Assembly (NCBI GenBank): GCA_017561615.1
Contig: JAFZBT010000013.1
Location: 1-13,256 of the forward strand
From: Erysipelotrichaceae bacterium
GTDB taxonomy: Bacteria > Bacillota_I > Bacilli_A > Erysipelotrichales > Erysipelotrichaceae
Reading direction: 5' to 3'
DNA length: 13,256 bases
Both the position numbers and the translations under genes were made by a program. The notes under the pieces are model-generated. The model saw only the letters and a list, made by a program, of their open reading frames with translations. It had not been told where the DNA came from and ran no database searches. Positions 5,539 through 11,916 of the stretch are shown here, one piece after another (positions within the stretch are counted from its first letter, which is position 1; each line of letters begins with the position of its first letter).

Positions 5539-7074
5539 ATGAACGGAAAGAGAATAGTGACAATAATGTTGGCATTGCTTATGTGTCTGGTTTTTCTGCC
5601 GCTGACAGCAGCCGCTGAGGATGAGACACCGGGCACATTGGAAGACGGCTATTATCTCATTGACATAACCGATTCCGAAAACCATAAGATCCTTGATAAA
5701 ATGATCGCTGAAAACACCGGTACTGAAGACGTGGAGTACATGCTCCAGACCGATCTTACAACCGGTCAGAAGATCAAGGTAGTTGCCCTGGTCAACGGCG
5801 CGATACCCGATGACGGCTGGTACCCCGGCGGTTTCGGTAACGAGTTTGTCGTACCCGAGTCGCTCAACGGCAGCTGCACCATCTTCTTCAGGCCATATTA
5901 TTATCCGGAATGGGCTAATTACGGCGGCGGCGGTTTCTTCTACATCGGCAAGAACTATCCGATCACCATTACCACCAACGAGTTCGGTACCGTTACTTCC
6001 AACTACGAACAGGCTTCCCGTCACACCAAGATCATCCTGACTGTCACCCCCAATAATGATCACTGCTCTCTCTCCAGCCTTACTGTCAAGGATGATGCTG
6101 ACACCACCTACGAGCTTCACCAGGACGGCGACAGCTACTGGTTCATCATTCTGGAAAAGCCCATATTCGTTACCGCCGAATTTGAAACCGAGTACTGCAC
6201 CGTCACCTTCCTCAACTGGGACAATTCCGAACTCCAAAAAGGCCAGATCCCCTATGGTGAAATGCCGGTATACAGGGGCGATACCCCCACCAGAGAGGAA
6301 ACTCCTCAGTATAGCTACACTTTTGCCGGCTGGGACAGGGAAATCGCAGAAGCGACCGAATCCACCAGCTACAAAGCCACATATACTCAGACAACCAGAG
6401 AATATGCCATCAGATTCCTCAACTACGACAATGAGGTGCTCCAGAATACCAACGTTGCCTACGGAGAAACACCGGTTTACACGGGACAGACTCCCGAGAA
6501 GCCGCATGGCGAAGACTGCTATTACGAATTCACCGGCTGGGAGCCTGAAATTACCGATGTTACCGGGCCTCAGGATTACGTGGCCGTCTTCCAGGAGCAC
6601 AAGAATCCGGTCTACACAGTTTCCGAAGGCGCCGACGGCAGCTGGGCCAAGGGCAGCAGCGACGGCTACGTTCTGAAGGTCAGCCGCGATCCGGACAATG
6701 ACCTCTGTTTTGACAAGTATTCCAAGACCCTGATCGACAACGTTGAAGTCAGCGTGAGTGCTGCCTCAGGCAGTACGGTGATCACCATCAGTCCGGAAGT
6801 TCTGGAACAGCTGGAGACCGGCGAGCATGAAATCTTCGTAGAGTTTACCGATGGTGAAGTCTCCACTACCCTGACCATTACGGAAACGCAGCCGACCGAA
6901 CCCGGCGGAAACGGCAGCACCGAACCGGGCGGAAACGATACACCCGAGCCGGGAGATGTTCAGACACCGGACACCGGTGACCTCGATGCCCTGAGCAGCT
7001 GGCTTACCCTGAGTTCCCTCAGTCTCATGGCCATCAGCTCTTCCTGGGTGCTGATCAGAAGACGCGAAGACTGA
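5539..7074 (+). CDS. Cell-wall-anchored surface protein with bacterial-repeat, InlB B-repeat and X2-like domains
   Basis: A 511-residue secreted protein. The signal peptide (KRIVTIMLALLMCLVFLP) is followed by a likely cleavage after AAA near residue 28. Residues about 30-140 are unassigned and rich in Gly, Tyr and Trp. Residues 142-215 resemble the bacterial repeat domain (TNEFGTVTSN, then FVTAEF). Two InlB-type B-repeats follow at 219-287 and 289-351, each with FLNxDN, YGExPVYxGxTP and a GWxxE core. Residues 358-448 match the X2-like Ig-fold domain common in Bacillota surface proteins (GADGSWAKGSSDGY, ending GEHEIFVEFTDGE). A Gly/Pro linker leads to TPDTG (476-480), a hydrophobic helix and RRRED, a variant LPXTG sorting signal. 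It should be anchored by a sortase coded elsewhere and probably serves adhesion or display. GAAGG 8 nt upstream supports the start. It is a stand-alone gene ending in a strong terminator. Confidence 0.88.
   Translation: MNGKRIVTIMLALLMCLVFLPLTAAAEDETPGTLEDGYYLIDITDSENHKILDKMIAENTGTEDVEYMLQTDLTTGQKIKVVALVNGAIPDDGWYPGGFGNEFVVPESLNGSCTIFFRPYYYPEWANYGGGGFFYIGKNYPITITTNEFGTVTSNYEQASRHTKIILTVTPNNDHCSLSSLTVKDDADTTYELHQDGDSYWFIILEKPIFVTAEFETEYCTVTFLNWDNSELQKGQIPYGEMPVYRGDTPTREETPQYSYTFAGWDREIAEATESTSYKATYTQTTREYAIRFLNYDNEVLQNTNVAYGETPVYTGQTPEKPHGEDCYYEFTGWEPEITDVTGPQDYVAVFQEHKNPVYTVSEGADGSWAKGSSDGYVLKVSRDPDNDLCFDKYSKTLIDNVEVSVSAASGSTVITISPEVLEQLETGEHEIFVEFTDGEVSTTLTITETQPTEPGGNGSTEPGGNDTPEPGDVQTPDTGDLDALSSWLTLSSLSLMAISSSWVLIRRRED
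6895..6966 (+). repeat. Three 24-bp repeats encoding the Pro/Gly linker
   Basis: Units at 6895-6918 and 6919-6942 both begin ACCGAACC(C/G)GGCGGAAACG and differ mainly at their ends. A third, diverged unit (6943-6966) keeps GAGCCGGGAGA. Each encodes eight residues of the form TEPGGNxx in the wall-spanning linker before the sorting signal. Confidence 0.7.
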
Positions 7075-7096
7075 TAAAACCGAAACGATAAACAAC

Positions 7097-7128
7097 AGAG
7101 AGAAAGGGCCGACCTTTCTCTCTTTTTT
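7097..7128 (+). terminator. Intrinsic terminator of the surface-protein gene
   Basis: An 11-bp perfect stem, AGAGAGAAAGG / CCTTTCTCTCT, with a GCCGA loop runs straight into six T bases, 22 bp after the stop codon. Confidence 0.92.
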
Positions 7129-7133
7129 GCGGG

Positions 7134-7160
7134 CAAAGAAAAAGGACAACAGTCCTTTTT
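7134..7160 (-). terminator. Intrinsic terminator of the AraC-family regulator gene
   Basis: AAAAAGGAC (7139-7147) pairs with GTCCTTTTT (7152-7160) around an AACA loop. Read on the minus strand it follows the regulator's stop codon within 10 bp and gives a stem ending in TTTTTCTTTGC. It lies back to back with the plus-strand terminator. Confidence 0.75.
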
Positions 7161-7166
7161 GCTGTA

Positions 7167-8441
7167 TTAAGGCTCTTCTTCCGGGACGGGAATCGACTCG
7201 TCAGCCTGCTGAAGGGTGTACTCCCGGCGGAAGTCACCGGGACGGATGTTCCTGAGCTTGACGAAGTTGCGGGTGAAGGTCTTGATATTGTTGTAGCCGA
7301 CCTCCATGCAGATGTCGATCTCCGGCATGTCCGTTTCCAATAACAGCTCAGCTGCCCGGTTGATGCGCTTGTAGTTGAGGAATTCCTCGAAGTTCATTTC
7401 GATGACATAAAGCAGCGCCCGGTTGAGTTCGGTGACCGTGGTTCCGAAGTGCTTGGCCACTTCAATGGAACGCAGGTCATCCATATAGTAATCATTGATG
7501 TAGGAAACCGCCGCAAAGCCCAGGGTATTCTCATCTTCCCTCAGCACTTCCTTTTCCTGATGGTAAGCCTGGCGGTACTCCCCGGGGGAGACGTGCATGC
7601 GGCTGCTGAAGCTCTTGACCAGGTGCGAAGCGTCATTGAAGCCGGTCACCATGGCGATGTCCACCAGCGGCAGATGGGTATGGACCAGCAGATCGCAGAC
7701 CTTGGATATCCTTATTTCGTTGATGAAGACGCTCAGGGAAAAGCCGGTCATTTCCCTGACATAGGCAGTGATCTCTTCCTGGCTCATCGCAAAGATCTGG
7801 GAGAGCTTCTCCGGGGTCATGTAGTCAGCGATGTGAGAATACATGTACTTGAAGATGCCGGCCTTGTTGGGGGAAGCGTTGGAACGCTGAGGTTCAACGG
7901 TCCCTCTTTTAAGGATCAGCCGCTTGAAGTTGATCATCAGCTCGGCGATCTTGTTGCCGACCAGCAGTTCGCTCAGCTCCTTTTCCTGGCGCACCGCGTA
8001 AGCCGATTCGACGCCTACCTCGCTCTTGATGCTGCGGCAGATCTGCTGGATCAGCTTCATTTCCTGCTCGTTGAGATTCACCACCGGGCAGGCGGCCATG
8101 AACGAGGTCACGTTGGCGGGGGCGGAGCCGTTGATGCGCAGAAACTGGTTGACGAAGTCGTAGCTGTAGATGATCTTGACGAACTGCAGCGGTTCGCTGA
8201 CTTCCGTCACCTCGCTGCTGTCCCACGGCAGTATCGCCGCGAAGCTTCCGGGATTGAGATCATAGGACTTTTCGTTGATCTTCATTACCCCTTTTCCCTT
8301 GCCGAACAGCAGAAAACGGGCAGCCTGATGGATCAGGGGCTTAGTGGGCCCTTTAATGATCTCGACGTCGTAGCTGCACAGCTTGGTCTTATCGTAGCTG
8401 GAACAGAACTGGTCCTGAAGACCGCTTTCGCTGAATGTCAT
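7167..8441 (-). CDS. AraC-family transcriptional regulator with cupin-like sensor and two AraC DNA-binding domains
   Basis: A 424-residue regulator, clearly longer than the usual 280-300 residues of the family. Residues about 25-100 form a cupin-like sensor (ARFLLFGKGKGVMKINEKSY, NPGSFAAILPWDSS). A helical linker follows at 125-195. The first AraC/XylS DNA-binding domain is at about 198-294 and ends with DIAMVTGFNDASHLVKSFSS and the SPGEYRQ motif. A second complete domain is at about 311-408, ending with DICMEVGYNNIKTFTRNF and RPGDFRRE. Each domain keeps both helix-turn-helix units and the GF/GY-x-F-x-PG hallmark. It is divergently transcribed from arcA across 187 bp, so it probably controls the arginine deiminase genes. 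An AraC-family ArgR does this in Pseudomonas, but that protein has a different N-terminus. The ATG follows GGGAAAG at somewhat long spacing (about 12 nt). Confidence 0.92.
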   Translation of the reverse strand: MTFSESGLQDQFCSSYDKTKLCSYDVEIIKGPTKPLIHQAARFLLFGKGKGVMKINEKSYDLNPGSFAAILPWDSSEVTEVSEPLQFVKIIYSYDFVNQFLRINGSAPANVTSFMAACPVVNLNEQEMKLIQQICRSIKSEVGVESAYAVRQEKELSELLVGNKIAELMINFKRLILKRGTVEPQRSNASPNKAGIFKYMYSHIADYMTPEKLSQIFAMSQEEITAYVREMTGFSLSVFINEIRISKVCDLLVHTHLPLVDIAMVTGFNDASHLVKSFSSRMHVSPGEYRQAYHQEKEVLREDENTLGFAAVSYINDYYMDDLRSIEVAKHFGTTVTELNRALLYVIEMNFEEFLNYKRINRAAELLLETDMPEIDICMEVGYNNIKTFTRNFVKLRNIRPGDFRREYTLQQADESIPVPEEEP

Positions 8442-8464
8442 TTTTTCTTTTCTTTCCCATTATT

Positions 8465-8493
8465 AGGATATCATCATTGAGCTCAGAGGGCAA
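8465..8493 (-). promoter_or_regulatory. Candidate promoter of the AraC-family regulator gene
   Basis: On the minus strand TTGCCC (8488-8493) is separated by 17 bp from TATCCT (8465-8470), and the latter has a TGA extension. Each hexamer matches four of six consensus bases. Transcription would start near 8458, about 17 bp before the start codon. Confidence 0.5.
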
Positions 8494-8507
8494 ACCGGCG
8501 GCCTTTC

Positions 8508-8522
8508 ATGTAAGCGTTTACG
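8508..8522. promoter_or_regulatory. cre-type operator (CcpA/LacI-family site)
   Basis: ATGTAAGCGTTTACG matches the cre consensus WTGNAANCGNWNNCW at all but the last position and is palindromic around the central CG (GTAA-N-CG-N-TTAC). It lies between the divergent promoters, about 30 bp upstream of the arcA -35 candidate and just upstream of the regulator's -35. CcpA control of arginine deiminase genes through cre sites is known in several lactic acid bacteria and streptococci. Confidence 0.75.
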
Positions 8523-8550
8523 AAAATACAACGAAATGAGAGACAAATGA
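8520..8550 (+). promoter_or_regulatory. Three helically phased direct repeats, candidate AraC-type activator site
   Basis: ACGAAAAT (8520-8527), ACGAAAT (8531-8537) and ACAAAT (8543-8548) recur with their terminal T bases 10 and 11 bp apart, all in the same orientation. They end three bases before the arcA -35 candidate, which is where AraC-family activators usually bind. Assignment to the neighbouring regulator is inference. Confidence 0.45.
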
Positions 8551-8553
8551 CCA

Positions 8554-8580
8554 TTGCGGACGGTTTCCATGGCCTATAGT
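8554..8580 (+). promoter_or_regulatory. Candidate arcA promoter
   Basis: TTGCGG (8554-8559) and TATAGT (8575-8580) are separated by only 15 bp, shorter than the optimal 17. This fits an activator-dependent promoter. The leader to arcA would be about 42 nt. Confidence 0.5.
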
Positions 8581-8628
8581 TTAATTGTACCGATACCCTT
8601 TTGGGGCTAAGAAAGGATAATCATAATT

Positions 8629-9870
8629 ATGAAAGGCATTCATGTAAAAAGTGAAATAGCACCGCTGAAGAAAGTGCTGCTTCACCGCCCGGGAAAAGAA
8701 CTGCTTAATCTGACTCCGGACACCCTTCAGGAACTGCTTTTCGACGACATCCCCTTCTTAAAGGTTGCGCAGGAGGAACATGACGCCTTTGCGCAGCTGT
8801 TAAGAGACAATGGCGTTGAAGTAGTCTATCTGGAAGATCTGATGACCGAAGTGCTGGATCTCAATCCCAAGCTGATCAAGCCCTTCCTCTACCAGTGGCT
8901 GGAAGAGGGCAACATCAAGACCAAGAAGTGGCAGGACAAGTGCTACAACTACCTGATCACCAACTTCAAGGGCAAGGACCTGGTCGAAAAGACCATGGAA
9001 GGCATCACTCTGAAGGAAATGGGCGGCAAGGACCTCAGCGATTACTCACTGCAGGACCGCATCGCTCCCAATGACGACCTCGTCGTGGCACCGATGCCCA
9101 ACCTCTATTTCCAGAGAGACCCGTTTGCCTCGGTAGGCGAAGGCGTCTTCCTGCACAGGATGCACTACCCCACCCGCAACCGCGAGACCATCTATGCCGA
9201 CTACATCTTCAAGTATCATCCGGATTTCGCCGGCTACATCACCCGCTACTACGACCGTGACTACCACGCATCAATTGAGGGCGGCGACGTCTTCAACCTG
9301 ACGGATTCCGTGGTATGCATCGGCATTTCCCAGCGCACCGAACCGGACGCCGTGGAAATGGCGGCCCGTCATCTGTTCAACGATCCCGACTGCACGGTCC
9401 GCACCGTGCTGGCCTTCAAGATCCCCTCATCCAGAGCCTTCATGCACCTGGACACCGTCTTTACCAGGATCGACGTTGACAAGTACACCGTCCATCCGGC
9501 CATCATCGGACCGCTGGATGTCTACGAGATCACCCCGGAAAAGGGCGGCGATCCGGAAGAGCTGCACATTGAAAAGCTGGACATGACTCTGGAGGCCATT
9601 CTGGAGAAGTACACCGGCGTCAGCCATGTTGAGCTGATCTACTGCGGCGGCGACGATCTGATCGCGGCAGCCAGGGAACAGTGGAACGACGGTTCCAACA
9701 CCCTGTGCATCGCCCCGGGCGTCATCGTCTGTTACGAAAGAAACGACATCACCAACGCCATCCTGAGAGAAAAGGGCCTGAGCGTTCTGACCATCCCCTC
9801 TGCCGAACTGTCAAGAGGCCGGGGCGGCCCGCGCTGCATGAGCATGCCGCTGTGGCGTGAAGATGAATAA
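8629..9870 (+). CDS. arcA: Arginine deiminase
   Basis: It hydrolyses L-arginine to citrulline and ammonia, the first step of the arginine deiminase pathway, in the cytoplasm. The 413-residue length is normal for the family. Conserved elements are all present: PLKKVLLHRPGKEL at the N-terminus, FDDIPF near 38, RDPFASVGEGVFLHRMHYPT near 164, EGGDVFNL near 218, MHLDTVFTRID with the catalytic His273, the CGGDD segment near 342, and the C-terminal GRGGPRCMSMP with the nucleophile Cys403. GAAAGGA at 8611-8617 lies 11 nt before the ATG. It is the first gene of a four-gene cluster, with arcB 22 bp downstream, and is preceded by the divergent control region with a cre site. No defect is seen. Confidence 0.98.
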   Translation: MKGIHVKSEIAPLKKVLLHRPGKELLNLTPDTLQELLFDDIPFLKVAQEEHDAFAQLLRDNGVEVVYLEDLMTEVLDLNPKLIKPFLYQWLEEGNIKTKKWQDKCYNYLITNFKGKDLVEKTMEGITLKEMGGKDLSDYSLQDRIAPNDDLVVAPMPNLYFQRDPFASVGEGVFLHRMHYPTRNRETIYADYIFKYHPDFAGYITRYYDRDYHASIEGGDVFNLTDSVVCIGISQRTEPDAVEMAARHLFNDPDCTVRTVLAFKIPSSRAFMHLDTVFTRIDVDKYTVHPAIIGPLDVYEITPEKGGDPEELHIEKLDMTLEAILEKYTGVSHVELIYCGGDDLIAAAREQWNDGSNTLCIAPGVIVCYERNDITNAILREKGLSVLTIPSAELSRGRGGPRCMSMPLWREDE

Positions 9871-9892
9871 TTAGAAGAGAAGGAGAAAACAT

Positions 9893-10885
9893 ATGCCAAA
9901 GAATTTACAGGGAAGAAACTTCCTCAAGCTTCTGGACTTCACCACCGAAGAGATCCAGTATCTGCTGGACTTAGCCATGGAGTTCAAGAGACTCAAGCTT
10001 ACCCGCACCCCGCACCGCTATCTGGAAGGCAAGAACATCGTTCTGCTGTTTGAGAAGACCTCAACCAGAACCAGATGCTCATTCGAAGTTGCCGGCCATG
10101 ATCTGGGCATGGGCGTTACCTACCTGGATCCCAACTCCTCACAGATGGGCCACAAGGAAAGCATCGCCGATACCGCCAGAGTTCTGGGCAGAATGTATTA
10201 CGGCATCGAATACCGCGGCTTTGACCAAAAGATCGTCGAAGATCTGGCCAAGTACGCCGGCGTGCCGGTCTGGAACGGCCTGACCACCGACTTCCACACC
10301 ACCCAGATGCTGGCTGACGTCATGACCGCCTATGAGTACTTCGGTTACTACAAGGGACTGAAGTGGGTCTTCATGGGTGATGCCTGCAACAACGTCGCCA
10401 ACAGCCTGATGGTAGTCTGCGCCAAGCTGGGCATCGACTTTGTCGCCTGCGGCCCCAAGGACAGAATGCCCAATGACCAGCTGGTCAAGCAGTGCCGTGA
10501 GATCGCCAAGGAAAATCACTGCACCATTACCCTGACCGAAGACGTCAAGGAAGGCACCAAGGGCGCCAACGTCATCTACACCGACATCTGGGTCTCCATG
10601 GGTGAACCCAAGGAGCTCTGGGCGGAAAGAATCAAGCTGTTATCACCTTATCAGGTCAATAAGAAAGTCATGGAGAACGCCGATCCCGACGCCATCTTCC
10701 TGCATTGCCTGCCCAGCTTCCACGACCTCAACACCACCATCGGCAAGCAGATCTACGATGAATTCGGCCTGCCCGAGATGGAAGTCGCCGACGAAGTCTT
10801 CGAAGGACCGCAGTCCAAGGTCTTCGACGAAGCCGAAAACCGCATGCATACCATCAAGGCCGTCATGTACGCCACTCTGAAGTAA
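9893..10885 (+). CDS. arcB: Ornithine carbamoyltransferase, catabolic
   Basis: It phosphorolyses citrulline to ornithine and carbamoyl phosphate. The 330 residues are typical. The carbamoyl-phosphate loop STRTR is at 57-61 (FEKTSTRTRCSFEVA). The ornithine-side elements Asp231 and SMG (235-237) are present, as is HCLP at 271-274 (FLHCLPSFHD). The normally HPTQ motif reads HTTQ at 135-138, with Thr in place of Pro, while the surrounding TDFHTTQMLADVMT is otherwise standard. Gene order between arcA and arcC marks it as the catabolic enzyme rather than the biosynthetic ArgF. A strong GAAGGAG ribosome-binding site precedes the ATG. arcC starts 4 bp after its stop codon. Confidence 0.97.
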   Translation: MPKNLQGRNFLKLLDFTTEEIQYLLDLAMEFKRLKLTRTPHRYLEGKNIVLLFEKTSTRTRCSFEVAGHDLGMGVTYLDPNSSQMGHKESIADTARVLGRMYYGIEYRGFDQKIVEDLAKYAGVPVWNGLTTDFHTTQMLADVMTAYEYFGYYKGLKWVFMGDACNNVANSLMVVCAKLGIDFVACGPKDRMPNDQLVKQCREIAKENHCTITLTEDVKEGTKGANVIYTDIWVSMGEPKELWAERIKLLSPYQVNKKVMENADPDAIFLHCLPSFHDLNTTIGKQIYDEFGLPEMEVADEVFEGPQSKVFDEAENRMHTIKAVMYATLK

Positions 10886-10889
10886 GCCT

Positions 10890-11825
10890 ATGAGCAAGAG
10901 ATTGGTAATTGCGTTAGGCGGCAACGCCCTCGGCAATACGCCTCAGCAGCAGCTGGATCTGGTCAAGAACACCGCCAGCACCATCGTCGATCTGGTCGAG
11001 GAAGGCTATGACGTGGTCATCGGCCACGGCAACGGCCCGCAGGTCGGCATGGTCAACCTGGCCTTCGAATTTGCCCACAACAACAACGCCGGTACCCCGG
11101 GGATGCCCTTCCCCGAATGCGGAGCCATGACCCAGGGCTACATCGGCTATCACCTCCAGCAGGCCATCCAGGCCGAACTGGAAAGACGGGGCATCGACAG
11201 ACCGGTCGCCACCGTGGTGACCCAGGTCGAAGTCTCCCGTCAGGACCCGGCCTTCCAGCATCCCACCAAGCCGATCGGCTCCTTCTACTCCAAGCAGGAG
11301 GCTGATAAGATCGTCGCTGAGACCGGCTATACCTTCGTGGAAGACGCCGGCAGAGGCTACCGCCGGGTCGTGCCTTCACCGATCCCGGTCTCCATCGTGG
11401 AGCTGAAGATGGTGGAACAGCTGGTCAGCCAGCACAACATCGTCATCACCGTGGGCGGCGGCGGCATTCCGGTAGTCCGGGAACAGTACGGCTACAGCGG
11501 CGTGGCCGCGGTCATCGACAAGGACCGCGCCTCCTCGAGGCTGGCTCTGGACCTGCACGCCGACATGCTGGTGATCCTGACGGCCGTCGATCAGGTCTGC
11601 ATCAACTTCAACAAGCCTGATCAGAAGGCCCTGAGCGAAATGAGCCTGGAAGAAGCCCGTCAGTACATTGCCGAAAAGCAGTTTGCCCCCGGCAGCATGC
11701 TCCCGAAGGTGGAATCCTGCATTGAATACGTCGAAAAGACGGAAAACGGCCAGGCACTGATCACCTCGCTTGAAAAGGCGAAGGAAGCTCTGCAGGGCAA
11801 AACCGGTACCATCATTCACCGGTAA
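10890..11825 (+). CDS. arcC: Carbamate kinase
   Basis: It transfers the phosphate of carbamoyl phosphate to ADP, giving ATP, CO2 and ammonia: the energy-yielding step of the pathway. The 311 residues and motifs are canonical for the amino-acid-kinase fold: ALGGNALG at the N-terminus, GHGNGPQVG near 49, VVTQVEVSRQDPAFQ near 109, PTKPIGSFYS, GRGYRRVVPSP near 154, VGGGGIPVV near 190, AVIDKDRASSRLALDLHADM near 207, and FAPGSMLPKVE near 267. The start lies 4 bp after the arcB stop with no good Shine-Dalgarno of its own (only GAAGTAAG), so translation is probably coupled to arcB. A hairpin follows before the transporter gene. Confidence 0.97.
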   Translation: MSKRLVIALGGNALGNTPQQQLDLVKNTASTIVDLVEEGYDVVIGHGNGPQVGMVNLAFEFAHNNNAGTPGMPFPECGAMTQGYIGYHLQQAIQAELERRGIDRPVATVVTQVEVSRQDPAFQHPTKPIGSFYSKQEADKIVAETGYTFVEDAGRGYRRVVPSPIPVSIVELKMVEQLVSQHNIVITVGGGGIPVVREQYGYSGVAAVIDKDRASSRLALDLHADMLVILTAVDQVCINFNKPDQKALSEMSLEEARQYIAEKQFAPGSMLPKVESCIEYVEKTENGQALITSLEKAKEALQGKTGTIIHR

Positions 11826-11836
11826 ACAATTGGTCT

Positions 11837-11858
11837 GGAAATCCTGATGAGGATTTTC
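11837..11858 (+). other. Intercistronic hairpin between arcC and the transporter gene
   Basis: GGAAATCCT pairs with AGGATTTTC around a GATG loop, with one G-U pair: nine base pairs beginning 11 bp after the arcC stop. Only short T stretches occur nearby, inside the stem, so it is not a clear terminator. It may act as a weak attenuator or protect the upstream mRNA from 3' decay. Confidence 0.5.
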
Positions 11859-11916
11859 ACATAAAGGTTTATTTATCCATTAATTAATACTTTGAAAAGG
11901 GAGGAATTTTAAGAAA

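Noticed and set aside
5464..6600. A 378-codon minus-strand frame opposite the surface-protein gene
   Set aside because: The plus strand encodes recognisable InlB repeats and a signal peptide. The antisense product is repetitive Val/Gly/Asp-rich text with no domain and no ribosome-binding site.
6193..6600. InlB-type repeats considered as a sign of a virulence internalin
   Set aside because: B-repeats are widespread in commensal Bacillota surface proteins, and no leucine-rich repeat domain is present, so the internalin label is not supported.
7449..8480. A 343-codon open frame on the plus strand opposite the AraC-family gene
   Set aside because: It is antisense to a gene with two unmistakable domains. 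Its translation is low in complexity, rich in His, Asp and Val, and matches nothing, as expected from codon bias in the true gene.
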